Shown here one piece after another: positions 25,462 to 34,352 of a stretch of DNA of 38,070 nucleotides (positions are counted from its first letter, which is position 1; the number at the start of each line of letters is the position of its first letter). The stretch comes from CAYSEW01 sp964430245 (GTDB lineage Bacteria; Bacteroidota; Bacteroidia; Flavobacteriales_D; Parvicellaceae). The position numbers and the translations under genes are program-made. The notes beneath the pieces are model-generated. The model had not been told where the DNA came from. It did not search any database and was given only the letters and a program-made list of their open reading frames with translations. Location: positions 1-38,070 of the forward strand of contig CAYSEW010000026.1 in the NCBI GenBank assembly GCA_964430245.1, read 5' to 3'.

Positions 25462-26132
25462 TGGTTTCTATTTAAGAGTTGAAGGTGTTTTTTCTTAAAG
25501 ATCAGGTATTCAGCAATGATTAAATTAGGCACCCAGCCCATCCATGCTATAATTCTATAAAGGTCCATAGGTCCTAGTATTTCCATTTCAGGGTCTATCC
25601 AGTTTACATAGGCATATTTATAGATCCTTAGGGTAATGGCAGATAAACACAATGCATAGCTTCTGTACATCCATTTAGCATGAGTGGGATAATCTTTTTG
25701 AATGGCTTTTCTATAGGCCATATAAGTAGTATAGATCCATAAACAGGATAAAATAAAGAATCCAGCCATTGATGTAATACCTCCATTAGCAAAAAAGCTC
25801 ATAATCAATCCAGTAGGGGCACTTAAGAAAAGTACAACTATAATGTAAAAGAGACCCATGTATCGATGCCATTTATTTTGAATGAACCATCTGTTGAACT
25901 GAGTAAATCCAGCCAATAAAGCAAATATGCTTGTTAATGCATGTATGAAAAATGAGGTGATCCATATTGCTCCCAATGTCCCAGGATATTTTCTAAAGGT
26001 CCATTGCTTGATCCTTAAAAAGGCTGCATTCATATCAAAATCTATGTAGTATAAAGTGATCTGAAGCATTAATAATAAAAAGCCAAATAATAGAAGATAT
26101 AACAAAGCGTTGAATAGTGTTTGTTTTTTCAT
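25458..26132 (-). CDS. DUF2306-type integral membrane protein
   Basis: A 224-residue protein with about six or seven transmembrane helices and very short loops. Features typical of DUF2306 proteins are HRYMGLFYIIVVLFLSAPTG, a central FFILSCLWIYTTYMAYRKA and the late HAKWMYRSYALCLSAITLR with conserved His, Arg and Ser. The histidines within or next to helices have led to proposals of haem or metal binding for related families, but no function is established. I use ATG 26132 (MKKQTLFNALL); a GTG three codons upstream is the alternative. It is divergent from the YARHG lipoprotein gene, and the 69-base spacer holds overlapping inverted repeats. Confidence 0.85.
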   Translation of the reverse strand: MKKQTLFNALLYLLLFGFLLLMLQITLYYIDFDMNAAFLRIKQWTFRKYPGTLGAIWITSFFIHALTSIFALLAGFTQFNRWFIQNKWHRYMGLFYIIVVLFLSAPTGLIMSFFANGGITSMAGFFILSCLWIYTTYMAYRKAIQKDYPTHAKWMYRSYALCLSAITLRIYKYAYVNWIDPEMEILGPMDLYRIIAWMGWVPNLIIAEYLIFKKKHLQLLNRNH

Positions 26133-26154
26133 TTTAGGCACAAAATTTGTAACT

Positions 26155-26183
26155 TTATGTAAATATATACTTACATAAGTATA
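26155..26183. promoter_or_regulatory. Overlapping inverted repeats in a divergent spacer (possible operator)
   Basis: TATACTTA and TAAGTATA (26166-26173 and 26176-26183) form an 8-bp inverted repeat with a 2-base centre. A second one, TTATGTAA at 26155-26162 with TTACATAA at 26171-26178, overlaps it. They lie between the DUF2306 and YARHG lipoprotein genes, within 20-50 bases of both start codons. The sequence is AT-rich, so chance is possible. Confidence 0.3.
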
Positions 26184-26201
26184 AGTAACTAAAATATTCT
26201 A

Positions 26202-27089
26202 ATGATGGCAAAAAAAATAACATTATTCATGGTTATATTAACCATAGTAGCCTGCACCAATAAAGATAAAGATGAATTTGATCCCACTAATCCAGGTGGT
26301 AAAGACAGTACTGGTAAATCTGTTCCTCTTGAAACAGGTGCTATACCAACCAAAAGTAATCATCATGTTAAATTCACAAAGAATATAGACCCAAGAACAT
26401 ATGGTGGTGAGAAATCTACTGATCAATTACTTATAGATGACATGAATGCTCATATTAAAGATAATCTTAGCTATGGACCTATTGATGCCTTAGGTATTTG
26501 GACAGGATCATTTGGAAAAAACTACATCAATGTGTCTCTTACTAAAATTGAAGGAAATAGAGTAGAAGGGTTTAGTGTATGTGCTGGTAATTTCAGAAAG
26601 ATCAATGGATATTATGAAACAGATAATGATATAGCCTATCATTTTCAAATGAATGAACCAGGTACCGACCCTTATGATGGTGTGTTTGATTTTACTATTA
26701 ACTTACAAGATATGGAGCTAAATGGTAATTGGAAACCATTTAAAGAAAAAGGTAATTCTCCAAAAGAATATACATTATCTAAAAGAAAATTTGTTTACGA
26801 CCCACATGTTGGAGAATTTCCTGATGCCTCTTTAAGATTACTTGACTATAGCGATGTTGAAAATTTAAATGAAGATGAATTGGCAAAATATAGAAATGAG
26901 ATCTATGCTCGTCATGGATATTCTTTTAAGAATAAAAAATGGAGATATTACTTTGAAAAAATGGAATGGTATATTCCTATGGGCTTAGATATCAGAGATA
27001 AATTATCTGACATTGAAGTACAAAACATTGAATTGATCTATGAATACGAAAGCTATTACGAAGAGGAATACGATTATTATGGAAGATAG
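26202..27089 (+). CDS. Lipoprotein with YARHG domain
   Basis: A 295-residue protein with a lipoprotein signal peptide ending LTIVAC, and a charged TNKDKDEF after the lipid-modified cysteine, similar to the export signals that direct Bacteroidota lipoproteins to the cell surface (inferred). A beta-rich middle region at about 75-200 has alternating strands (LGIWTGSFGKNYINVSLTKI, YHFQMNEPG). The C-terminal YARHG domain, named for its motif, is seen as NEIYARHGYSFKNKKWRYYF, preceded by LNEDELAKYR. YARHG occurs in extracellular proteins of unclear function. The C-terminus is rich in Tyr and Glu (EYESYYEEEYDYYGR). The start is the first of two adjacent ATG codons. Confidence 0.85.
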   Translation: MMAKKITLFMVILTIVACTNKDKDEFDPTNPGGKDSTGKSVPLETGAIPTKSNHHVKFTKNIDPRTYGGEKSTDQLLIDDMNAHIKDNLSYGPIDALGIWTGSFGKNYINVSLTKIEGNRVEGFSVCAGNFRKINGYYETDNDIAYHFQMNEPGTDPYDGVFDFTINLQDMELNGNWKPFKEKGNSPKEYTLSKRKFVYDPHVGEFPDASLRLLDYSDVENLNEDELAKYRNEIYARHGYSFKNKKWRYYFEKMEWYIPMGLDIRDKLSDIEVQNIELIYEYESYYEEEYDYYGR

Positions 27090-27107
27090 AATCCTCTTTT
27101 ATTGCTT

Positions 27108-28226
27108 TTAATTATTAAGCATTACTGGCATTACCAGCATTAATAATTCTTCACCATTGTCATTTTTGTCTGGCAATAAAATTCCAGCTCTATTAGGTGC
27201 ACTTAATTCAAGTATAATATTTTCAGTATCCATGTTATTGAGCATTTCTAATAAGAACCTTGAATTAAAACCAATTTCCATGTCATCACCATCATAAGAA
27301 CATGTTAATCGCTCATTGGCTTCATTAGAAAAATCAATATCCTCAGCACTAATAGACAGTTCACTGCCATTGATCTTTAAACGTACCTGATGAGTTGTTT
27401 TGTTGGCAAAAATGCTTACTCTTTTAATCGATTGAGCAAACGCTGCTCTATCAATAGTTAATCTATTTGGATTCTCACTTGGAATTACCGCTTCATAATT
27501 AGGATATTTTCCATCAATTAGTCGACATATCAATGTGAAATTCTCAAATTTAAAGCTAGCATTTGATTCATTGTAATTCACATTAACTTGACCAGCAGAA
27601 CTAGGTAAGAGACCTTTTAATAAGTTCATTGGCTTTTTAGGAATAATAAAAGATGCTGAGCTATCAGCTTTTACATCAGTTCTTCTGTATCTAACCAATT
27701 TATGTGCATCTGTAGCCACAAAAGTTACATCACTACTATTTAATTCGGAATAGATACCACTCATTACTGGTCTTAATTCATCATTTCCAGAAGCAAATAT
27801 GGTTTTTTCTACAGCTCTCTGTAACATTTCACAGTCTAAATCTACAGATGATGGATTTTCAATAGATGGTATAGTTGGAAACTCATCTCCATTAAAACCG
27901 CTTAATTTGTATTTTCCATAATCAGATGAAATTTCAATTCCCATGGTTTTTTCATCAATAGAAAAATTCAATGGGTGATCTGGAAAAGTTTTTAATATAT
28001 CAATCAAAAATTTAGCTGGAACAGCAATACTTATATCGTTCTTAGACTCAACTTCAATGCTTGTGATCATAGTTGATTCTAGATCAGAAGCAGATATAGT
28101 TAACACCTTATCATTAATTTCAAATAAAAAATTATCTAATATGGGTAATGTGTTAGAACTGTTCAATACACCACCTACTGCTTGTAATTGTTTTAATAAT
28201 CCTGCACTTGATACAATAAAATCCAT
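27108..28226 (-). CDS. dnaN: DNA polymerase III beta subunit (sliding clamp)
   Basis: A 372-residue protein of normal length and three-domain layout. DnaN forms a ring dimer on DNA and tethers the replicative polymerase. Recognisable segments are LPILDNFLFEI, VPAKFLIDILKTFPD, KYKLSGFNGDEFPTIP, FVATDAHKLVRYRRTD with the conserved TDAHKL, LICRLIDGKYPNYEAVIP and the C-terminus ending LLMLVMPVML, which forms part of the hydrophobic partner-binding pocket. It has its own exact -7 element 25 bases upstream. No dnaA or origin-like sequence lies nearby; dnaN next to gldF/gldG is an arrangement I recall from Flavobacteriia. Confidence 0.97.
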   Translation of the reverse strand: MDFIVSSAGLLKQLQAVGGVLNSSNTLPILDNFLFEINDKVLTISASDLESTMITSIEVESKNDISIAVPAKFLIDILKTFPDHPLNFSIDEKTMGIEISSDYGKYKLSGFNGDEFPTIPSIENPSSVDLDCEMLQRAVEKTIFASGNDELRPVMSGIYSELNSSDVTFVATDAHKLVRYRRTDVKADSSASFIIPKKPMNLLKGLLPSSAGQVNVNYNESNASFKFENFTLICRLIDGKYPNYEAVIPSENPNRLTIDRAAFAQSIKRVSIFANKTTHQVRLKINGSELSISAEDIDFSNEANERLTCSYDGDDMEIGFNSRFLLEMLNNMDTENIILELSAPNRAGILLPDKNDNGEELLMLVMPVMLNN

Positions 28227-28251
28227 GAAAATTTAAATTTATTTTGAACTA

Positions 28252-28259
28252 CAAATATA
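28252..28259 (-). promoter_or_regulatory. Putative -7 promoter element for dnaN
   Basis: The minus strand reads TATATTTG, an exact TAnnTTTG match, 25 bases upstream of the dnaN ATG and in the 107-base gap after the DUF4340 gene. Confidence 0.5.
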
Positions 28260-28333
28260 ATTTAAATCAGTATTAAATTATGGTAATAGTAAAGGGTTTA
28301 GAAAGTATTTTTCAACAATTAATCAACTAGTAT

Positions 28334-29386
28334 TTAACGAGTAAAAAAAGAGAGTGGTTTAAATAACATTTCCCAATTTTGATATTGAATTCTCAGCAGC
28401 TCTTTACCATTATTTAATCTTAAGAAACCATAGTCCGGATTGTATTCTAGCTCCTTACCAATGCTAGTAGTTATACTAGTAGCATATTTTATTTTCCATA
28501 ATTCAGATAAAGTAGTCTTTCCCTTCAAATCTGTAAGCTCAATGGAGTAGGTGGGGATATTTGAAAAAACAGAATCTACATATTCATTCTTTTCTTGAAC
28601 TACTTTGTTAAAATAGACTTTATTGTAATGAGTAAAATAATGCTTTACCTGAATACTGTCGAAGTTCATTACTTTTTGACCTGAAGCATTAAATAAAGAA
28701 ACAGACTGATCTTTATTTCTATTCACCTTATAAGATTGTGTTGGCTCTTCATTAAATGTAACTTTTATAGATTGAATATGCAGTGGATTACGGTAATTAT
28801 AAACATCTGATGCTCTCCAATTAACCAATCCAGTAAAAAATCGAACATCTAAAGTGCCATAAAACCCTGGTTTATGTACTATAAAAGGAACACTGCTTTT
28901 TTTCTTACCATTTTGTAATAGCATGTAGGTTCCCATGTGGTCTTTTGTAGTGCCACCTACATACCATGTTTTAACAGGTTTTTTAGCACCTTTTTTAAAG
29001 ATCTCTACTTTTTTGTGCTGAACAGATAACATTTTTAGTTGATTTTCAATTCCTTTCTCTGGAATATCTTGTTTCACTCTAATTCTGTAGAATGCATCCA
29101 TGATCAGCTTTACATTATTAGGTTGAGCCCCATATTCAGTCCCTTCTATCATCCATTTTCTAGCTTTGTTCTCTCTTGTAATTGTAATAGAATTATTTTG
29201 AGTATCTGAAATACGGAATTTTACAATATTAGTGGTATCCTTTACAGCAAAATCACTTTCTGGTTCCTTTTCTGTATCCTCACTTAGAATATCACATTGA
29301 GTATTACCCAGAACAAACAAGACTCCAATAAATAAAATGAATAATTTATTTATATATCCTGATTTAATTAAGCTTATTTCTACCAT
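28334..29386 (-). CDS. DUF4340-like membrane-anchored protein downstream of GldG
   Basis: A 350-residue protein with an N-terminal hydrophobic segment (LFILFIGVLFVLGNTQC) that could be a signal anchor; the cysteine at its end does not sit in a good lipobox. The rest is beta-rich, with ENKARKWMIEGTEYGAQPNN, a GGTTKDHMGTYMLLQNG loop and repeated two-layer strand patterns as in DUF4340 proteins. Genes of this family often follow Gldg-type ABC accessory genes in other bacteria, which supports the call. Its ATG lies 23 bases inside the 3' end of gldG. It probably works in the periplasm with the GldF-GldG complex; that is inference. Confidence 0.75.
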   Translation of the reverse strand: MVEISLIKSGYINKLFILFIGVLFVLGNTQCDILSEDTEKEPESDFAVKDTTNIVKFRISDTQNNSITITRENKARKWMIEGTEYGAQPNNVKLIMDAFYRIRVKQDIPEKGIENQLKMLSVQHKKVEIFKKGAKKPVKTWYVGGTTKDHMGTYMLLQNGKKKSSVPFIVHKPGFYGTLDVRFFTGLVNWRASDVYNYRNPLHIQSIKVTFNEEPTQSYKVNRNKDQSVSLFNASGQKVMNFDSIQVKHYFTHYNKVYFNKVVQEKNEYVDSVFSNIPTYSIELTDLKGKTTLSELWKIKYATSITTSIGKELEYNPDYGFLRLNNGKELLRIQYQNWEMLFKPLSFFTR

Positions 29387-31397
29387 ACCTTCTATTTCTA
29401 TAAAACCAAACGGAAATTCCTAAAATTATGACAATTACAACGGGAATTATCATGTTTAAGTACTTGATATATGTTCTATTATCTTCAATAAAATCTTCAT
29501 CTAATAATCTAGGTATTTTCATTCTAGACCTAAGCGGAATTAGCACCTCATTTCCTAATAATAAATCTATAGTGTTTAAGAAAAAGACACCATTGCCATA
29601 GTCTGCTTCTAAGTTATTAAAACCAGCATTTTCATACTTGATTTTTTCATATTCAAGAGGAATTGGAATCTCAGGGTTATTTGGATCAGGGTTTCTTCCT
29701 AAAATGGGTTTACCTGGTGGGTCTTTCCAATCATTTTTAATAATATCTCCATCAGCTATAACAACCATTTTATTGGCTGAGCTTTTCGTTTCAAAGTCAT
29801 ACTCTTTCTTAAAATCTGAAAGCTCATCTCCTTTAGCTTTTGAAAAAAGAGAAGTGAATTCTCCTTCCAATAATAGTCCATATGGAATTCGTTTAAATTC
29901 TTTTACATCATCATTATTAATTGAAGGATCAAAACCAGATAGGTTATCATAATTTATTCTTTGTAATTGAGCAGTTGATAAAAGCTTATACTTAGTAGAA
30001 GATTCCAGGATTACCTTTTTAGTTACATTTTTATTGTTTTCTATTGGTTCTACCCAGGAAGTATACCTTAATTTAACAGGAGCTACGTTTTTAGTAAGTA
30101 AGCTGTTTTTCGGGTTTAAAGCATTAGGGAAAAGAAACCAATTATTAATATATCCACCACGATCAAGTCTCTTTATAGGTGAACAATTAATATCTGTAAT
30201 TAAATCATCATGCAATTTAAACCCATAAGTAAAGAACATGTTCTTTAGATTTTCATCATTATTAATATTAAGCTCATTAATAGGGAAATAATATGGAGAA
30301 TAATTTAAAGCCCTTTCATCAAAATCTAACAGATCAATTAACCAAACTACAATACCACCTTTCATTATAAACTGATCAATAATAAATAATTCCTTTTCAG
30401 TAAATGGCTCAGTAGGTTTAGCTACAATGAGCAGGTCAGTTTGATTTAGAATTTTTAAATTTTCTGAAAAGTTAGAGGGGTCTTTTTTTAGTTGATCTAA
30501 TTTATTATTTCCATAATAATTAACAACGGGCTCATTTATCTTATTTAACCTGTTTCCATTTTCGTCATTTAATTGAAGGTATTTACCATCAATAAATGTA
30601 GAGTCCACTCCAGATTCATTAATTGAATCCCATTTAGAGATGCCATAATCCAATGCTTCATTGAACTTTTGATCTTTAATCCTGATTATTTGAGAAGTAT
30701 CAACTACATATAATTTACTAAGATCATAGCTGATCAGTGGATGATCGAAATTATCTAGCTCGTTGTGTCCTCTTAAAAAGGTAATTCTTTTCTTTTGATC
30801 AGTATTCAACTTAATAAACCCTTCCATTAAATGATATTCAATTTGATCAATAAATTCATTGATTAAATCTTGAGTTAATGAAACATTTCGTATAGGCACT
30901 GATCTAGGGTCATAAGCTCTCATTAACATAACAGATTCCTGCTCACTTCCTTGCCTCATGATCATTCCAGGCCAAATCATATTTGATTCACCCTTATTTT
31001 TCTTAATTGATAGAATATTAACAGGATAAATTCCTTCTTCTACAATTATTTTCATTTCTTCTTCAGCCAATTCAGGATCTTCGTTAATATCTATAAAGCG
31101 AACCTTGATCTTGTTGCCAGCATATGCTTTAAGCTCATCCAGCTTTTCTTTTAAACCAATTTTTAGCTTTTCTATTTCAGCATTAAAATCTCCTTCCAAA
31201 TAGATATCAATAGAAATAACATCTGTTAATTTATTTTCAAGAAAATCAATGGTTTCAGGAGAAAGAGAATGGATTTTATCAGCAGTAAGGTCAATCCTGA
31301 TGAACTTTTTATTAGTCAATAAATTAATAAATATCAACAAGATAATTGCTACTGCAAGAATTCCAATTTGTTTGATGATGTTGTTTTTAATTACCAT
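29364..31397 (-). CDS. gldG: Gliding motility-associated ABC transporter accessory protein GldG
   Basis: A 677-residue protein with an N-terminal membrane helix (IGILAVAIILLIFINLL), a large extracytoplasmic part, and a C-terminal helix (IIPVVIVIILGISVWFY) followed by basic residues. The opening FIRIDLTADKIHSLSPET, the central VWLIDLLD and FTEKELFIIDQFIMKGG, and the late NKMVVIADGDIIKNDW match GldG. The chain is longer than the GldG proteins I remember (below about 600 residues), apparently through inserts near 225-300 and 560-610. In F. johnsoniae, GldG works with permease GldF and ATPase GldA and is needed for gliding. Its ATG overlaps the gldF 3' end by 7 bases. Confidence 0.92.
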   Translation of the reverse strand: MVIKNNIIKQIGILAVAIILLIFINLLTNKKFIRIDLTADKIHSLSPETIDFLENKLTDVISIDIYLEGDFNAEIEKLKIGLKEKLDELKAYAGNKIKVRFIDINEDPELAEEEMKIIVEEGIYPVNILSIKKNKGESNMIWPGMIMRQGSEQESVMLMRAYDPRSVPIRNVSLTQDLINEFIDQIEYHLMEGFIKLNTDQKKRITFLRGHNELDNFDHPLISYDLSKLYVVDTSQIIRIKDQKFNEALDYGISKWDSINESGVDSTFIDGKYLQLNDENGNRLNKINEPVVNYYGNNKLDQLKKDPSNFSENLKILNQTDLLIVAKPTEPFTEKELFIIDQFIMKGGIVVWLIDLLDFDERALNYSPYYFPINELNINNDENLKNMFFTYGFKLHDDLITDINCSPIKRLDRGGYINNWFLFPNALNPKNSLLTKNVAPVKLRYTSWVEPIENNKNVTKKVILESSTKYKLLSTAQLQRINYDNLSGFDPSINNDDVKEFKRIPYGLLLEGEFTSLFSKAKGDELSDFKKEYDFETKSSANKMVVIADGDIIKNDWKDPPGKPILGRNPDPNNPEIPIPLEYEKIKYENAGFNNLEADYGNGVFFLNTIDLLLGNEVLIPLRSRMKIPRLLDEDFIEDNRTYIKYLNMIIPVVIVIILGISVWFYRNRRYGRNKLN

Positions 31398-32119
31398 TTC
31401 CTCGATTGTAATGAAAACCTTGTGAGTAATAAAAAGAACAGGATCATGCTGAAGTAATACAAAAGATCTCTACTGTCTAGCACGCCTCTTTGTATACTTA
31501 TATAATGACTTTTAATACCAATATTTTGAAAAAGCAGATCTAATGGAGCATCAAATTGAGATGAAATAGCATCGAACCCTAAATAAAATACATAGCAAAT
31601 GATTAATGAAACCATAAAAGAGACCACTTGATTTTTAAATAAAGAAGAAGTAAATAGACCAATGGCAACAAATACACCACCTAATAATAAAAGTCCAATA
31701 TAACCTCCCCATGTAGCAGCATGATCTATATTGCCAATGGGTTTTCCCATCTGATGAATACTGTAATAATAAAATAATGTTGGAATCAATGCAAGTATCA
31801 CTAGAAAGACCCCAGCCAAAAATTTTGATAGAATAATCTTAGTGTCAGAAATAGGCTTGGTTAATAATAGCTCTATGGTACCAGTTCTATTTTCTTCTGA
31901 AAAAAGACGCATGGTAATAGCGGGGATCAAAAACAAAAATACATTAGGAGCATTTACAAAAAAACTAGCCATAGATGATTCACCCATGTCGAATATATTG
32001 CTGGTTCCATTAAAAACCCACATAAAAGTGCCGGTCGCCAGTAAAAAGACTATGATGGAAACGTAGCCAATGGCAGAGGATAGAAAACTATTAACTTCTT
32101 TTTTAAATAAAGAGATCAT
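31391..32119 (-). CDS. gldF: Gliding motility-associated ABC transporter permease GldF
   Basis: An ABC-2 type permease with about six transmembrane helices. With ATG 32119 the product is 242 residues and starts MISLFKKEVNSFLSSAIGYV, the family's usual N-terminus and length. A TTG 33 bases upstream would add an unneeded tail. Conserved segments are FLFLIPAITMRLFSEENRTG followed by ELLLTKPISDTKIILSKFLA, typical of ABC-2 permeases. It overlaps gldG by 7 bases and heads the gldF-gldG-DUF4340 group. The ATPase gldA is not in the window and would have to be encoded elsewhere. Confidence 0.92.
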   Translation of the reverse strand: MISLFKKEVNSFLSSAIGYVSIIVFLLATGTFMWVFNGTSNIFDMGESSMASFFVNAPNVFLFLIPAITMRLFSEENRTGTIELLLTKPISDTKIILSKFLAGVFLVILALIPTLFYYYSIHQMGKPIGNIDHAATWGGYIGLLLLGGVFVAIGLFTSSLFKNQVVSFMVSLIICYVFYLGFDAISSQFDAPLDLLFQNIGIKSHYISIQRGVLDSRDLLYYFSMILFFLLLTRFSLQSRKW

Positions 32120-32242
32120 ATTTTTAAATGAATCGCTAAAATACTCTTTCAATTAATTCAAAGTACAGTCAAAGATTGAAAAATAATTCAAATAGGCATG
32201 TTAATTAATTTTAAATATTCAAGTAGGATATAATAATCTCAA

Positions 32243-32250
32243 TATATTTG
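32243..32250 (+). promoter_or_regulatory. Putative -7 promoter element for the glycosyltransferase pair
   Basis: TATATTTG matches TAnnTTTG exactly and ends 5 bases before the GT2 ATG, so the transcript would start at or almost at the start codon. Confidence 0.45.
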
Positions 32251-32255
32251 TTGTA

Positions 32256-33218
32256 ATGAGTGAGATTGATGTTTCGATAGTAGTGCCTTTGTACAATGAA
32301 GAAGAGTCTTTATTAGAATTAGCAGATTGGATCAAAAGGGTATGTGATGAAAATCAGCTTTCCTTTGAGGTTTATTTTGTTGATGATGGCAGTACAGATA
32401 AATCATGGGAGATCATTAAGGAATTACATAAAAATGATTCCAGGATGAAAGGGATTTCTTTTAGAAGAAATTATGGAAAATCTGCTGCGCTGAATACTGG
32501 TTTCCAGAAAGTTACTGGGAAGGTAATTATTACCATGGATGCAGATCTACAGGATAATCCTAATGAAATTCCTGAATTATACAATATGATCCTTGATAAG
32601 GGTTATGACATTGTCTCTGGATGGAAGAAACAAAGAAGAGACCCTATTACCAAAACCATTCCAACTAAGCTTTACAATGCTGTAACCAGAATGGTTTCAG
32701 GCATTAAATTAAATGACATGAACTGTGGTTTAAAAGCCTATCGAAATGAAGTGGTGAAGAGCATTGAAGTATATGGCGAAATGCATCGATATATTCCTTT
32801 GATTGCAAAGTGGTCTGGATTCAATAAAATAGGTGAAAAAGTAGTAGTTCATAGAGAAAGAAAATACGGTAAGACCAAATTTGGGCTGGAGAGGTTCATC
32901 TTTGGATTTTTAGACCTATTCAGCATTACCTTCATGGGTAAATTCGGCAAAAGACCCATGCATCTGTTTGGAACACTAGGAACTATTATGTTTATTATGG
33001 CATTTTTGTTCCTTGCCTGGATTGGAGTAGATAAATTGTTTTTCGACAAGGGTGCTAAGTTAATTGCCGACAGAACAGAATTCTATGTAGCAATAGTAGC
33101 CATGGTAATTGGTGTGCAATTGTTTCTGGCTGGTTTCTTGGGTGAAATGATCGCCAGGAATTCGCCCAAAAGTAATTTTTACCAGATCAAGGAAGAAACC
33201 AGTTTAAACGATGTCTAA
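32256..33218 (+). CDS. Family 2 glycosyltransferase, membrane-anchored (DPM1/GtrB-like)
   Basis: A 320-residue GT-A fold enzyme. VSIVVPLYNEEESLLELADW starts the catalytic domain, VDDGSTDKSWEII and MDADLQDNPNEIPEL are the nucleotide-sugar and metal-binding motifs, and KTKFGLERFIFGFLDLF leads into two C-terminal membrane helices (about 230-255 and 275-300). This layout matches enzymes that load a sugar onto a polyprenyl phosphate at the cytoplasmic membrane face, such as dolichol- or bactoprenol-phosphate glycosyltransferases; donor and acceptor are not known. It overlaps the next glycosyltransferase gene by 8 bases, so the two are coupled. Base composition becomes richer in GC through this gene. 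Confidence 0.9.
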   Translation: MSEIDVSIVVPLYNEEESLLELADWIKRVCDENQLSFEVYFVDDGSTDKSWEIIKELHKNDSRMKGISFRRNYGKSAALNTGFQKVTGKVIITMDADLQDNPNEIPELYNMILDKGYDIVSGWKKQRRDPITKTIPTKLYNAVTRMVSGIKLNDMNCGLKAYRNEVVKSIEVYGEMHRYIPLIAKWSGFNKIGEKVVVHRERKYGKTKFGLERFIFGFLDLFSITFMGKFGKRPMHLFGTLGTIMFIMAFLFLAWIGVDKLFFDKGAKLIADRTEFYVAIVAMVIGVQLFLAGFLGEMIARNSPKSNFYQIKEETSLNDV

Positions 33219-34338
33219 AATAGTTATTGTTGGACCGGCATCTCCGCTAAGAGGAGGCATTGCCGATTTTAATGAAGCACTTGCTGGTGAGCTGATGGCT
33301 CAGGGACACGAGGTAGTTATCGTTTCTTTTTCTATGCAATACCCTTCGTTTTTATTTCCGGGTAAAAGCCAATTCAGCAAAAATCCCAAAACCGATCATC
33401 CTTATAAAATTCATTCGCTCATTAATTCCATCAATCCTATTTCGTGGTACAAAACGGCAAAATTCATTAAAAAAGAAAAACCAGATGCAGTATTGTTCAG
33501 GTTCTGGATTCCTTTCATGGGGCTTTGCTTGGGAACCATTGCAGGAAAATTAAAAAAAAGCGGTATTGCTGTTTATGCACTTACAGACAATGTGATACCA
33601 CACGAAAGCAGAATAGGAGACCGGCAATTAACGGGTTACTTTCTAAAACGCTGTAATGGGTTCATTACCATGAGTAAAGCTGTATGCGAAGACATTGCCC
33701 AGTTTACCAACAACCCAAAAAAGCTATGTCTTTTTCATCCTATCTACAATGTATTTGGTGAAGTCATTACCAAGAAAGAGGCTTTAACAGCTTTGGAATT
33801 ACCAGAAAGAAACTACATCCTGTTCTTTGGTTTAATAAGAGAATACAAAGGACTGGAGCTGGCCATTGAGGCCATGAGCCATCCTAAAATAAAAGAGCTG
33901 GATCTTTCTCTTATTGTGGCCGGTGAATTCTATTCTTCTAAAGAGAAATATGTGGGTCTCATCGATGAGCTAAAGCTGGATAATGTGATCCTGCACGATG
34001 AGTTCATCCCTAAAGACAAGGTTAAATATTACTTTGGGGCAGCAGATGCAGTGGTACAGCCCTACATTACCGCTACTCAAAGTGGCATTACACAGGTGGC
34101 TTATCATTTTAACACGCCCATGATCGTTACCAATGTAGGCGGTTTACCAGAGATTGTAGAAGACGGCAAGCAGGGGTATGTTTGCAAGGTCAATTCTACG
34201 GCTGTTGCCAATGCTATTTTACAATTGTATGCTGGTGAGGATAAGGTCCGTTCCTTATCCGATGGAGTAGCCAAAAGAAAAGCAGAATTCAGCTGGGAAA
34301 GCTTTGTAAAAGAGCTATTGAGCTTTATGCAGATTTAG
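33211..34338 (+). CDS. Family 4 glycosyltransferase
   Basis: A 375-residue GT-B fold enzyme. The acceptor-side N-terminal domain begins KIVIVGPASPLRGGIADFNE. The donor-binding domain includes YILFFGLIREYKGLELAIEA, LHDEFIPKDKVKYYFGAADA, VVQPYITATQSGITQVAYHF and TNVGGLPEIVEDGKQGYV, the GT4 donor-site pattern with the late glutamate. No membrane helix is seen, so it likely acts peripherally on a lipid-linked or surface glycan. Its ATG lies 8 bases inside the GT2 gene. Only 14 bases separate its stop from the next start, and the spacer contains the TATCTTTA motif shared with the second phosphatase gene. Confidence 0.9.
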   Translation: MSKIVIVGPASPLRGGIADFNEALAGELMAQGHEVVIVSFSMQYPSFLFPGKSQFSKNPKTDHPYKIHSLINSINPISWYKTAKFIKKEKPDAVLFRFWIPFMGLCLGTIAGKLKKSGIAVYALTDNVIPHESRIGDRQLTGYFLKRCNGFITMSKAVCEDIAQFTNNPKKLCLFHPIYNVFGEVITKKEALTALELPERNYILFFGLIREYKGLELAIEAMSHPKIKELDLSLIVAGEFYSSKEKYVGLIDELKLDNVILHDEFIPKDKVKYYFGAADAVVQPYITATQSGITQVAYHFNTPMIVTNVGGLPEIVEDGKQGYVCKVNSTAVANAILQLYAGEDKVRSLSDGVAKRKAEFSWESFVKELLSFMQI

Positions 34339-34340
34339 CT

Positions 34341-34348
34341 TATCTTTA
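34341..34348 (+). promoter_or_regulatory. Putative -7-like element before the first TPR-phosphatase gene
   Basis: TATCTTTA (one mismatch from TAnnTTTG) ends 4 bases before ATG 34353, and a TTG at 34318-34320 lies exactly 20 bases upstream, the expected -33 spacing. The same element at the same distance precedes the paralogue at 36636. Confidence 0.4.
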
Positions 34349-34352
34349 GCCC

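Noticed and set aside
27108..28333. dnaN as a sign of the replication origin
   Set aside because: No dnaA, no cluster of DnaA-box-like sequences and no AT-rich non-coding region; dnaN lies away from the origin in many Bacteroidota.
32120..32152. Upstream TTG start for gldF
   Set aside because: The 11 added residues are not part of the family; ATG 32119 gives the usual N-terminus and length. The same reasoning moved miaA to 7830, ttcA to 24106 and DUF2306 to 26132.
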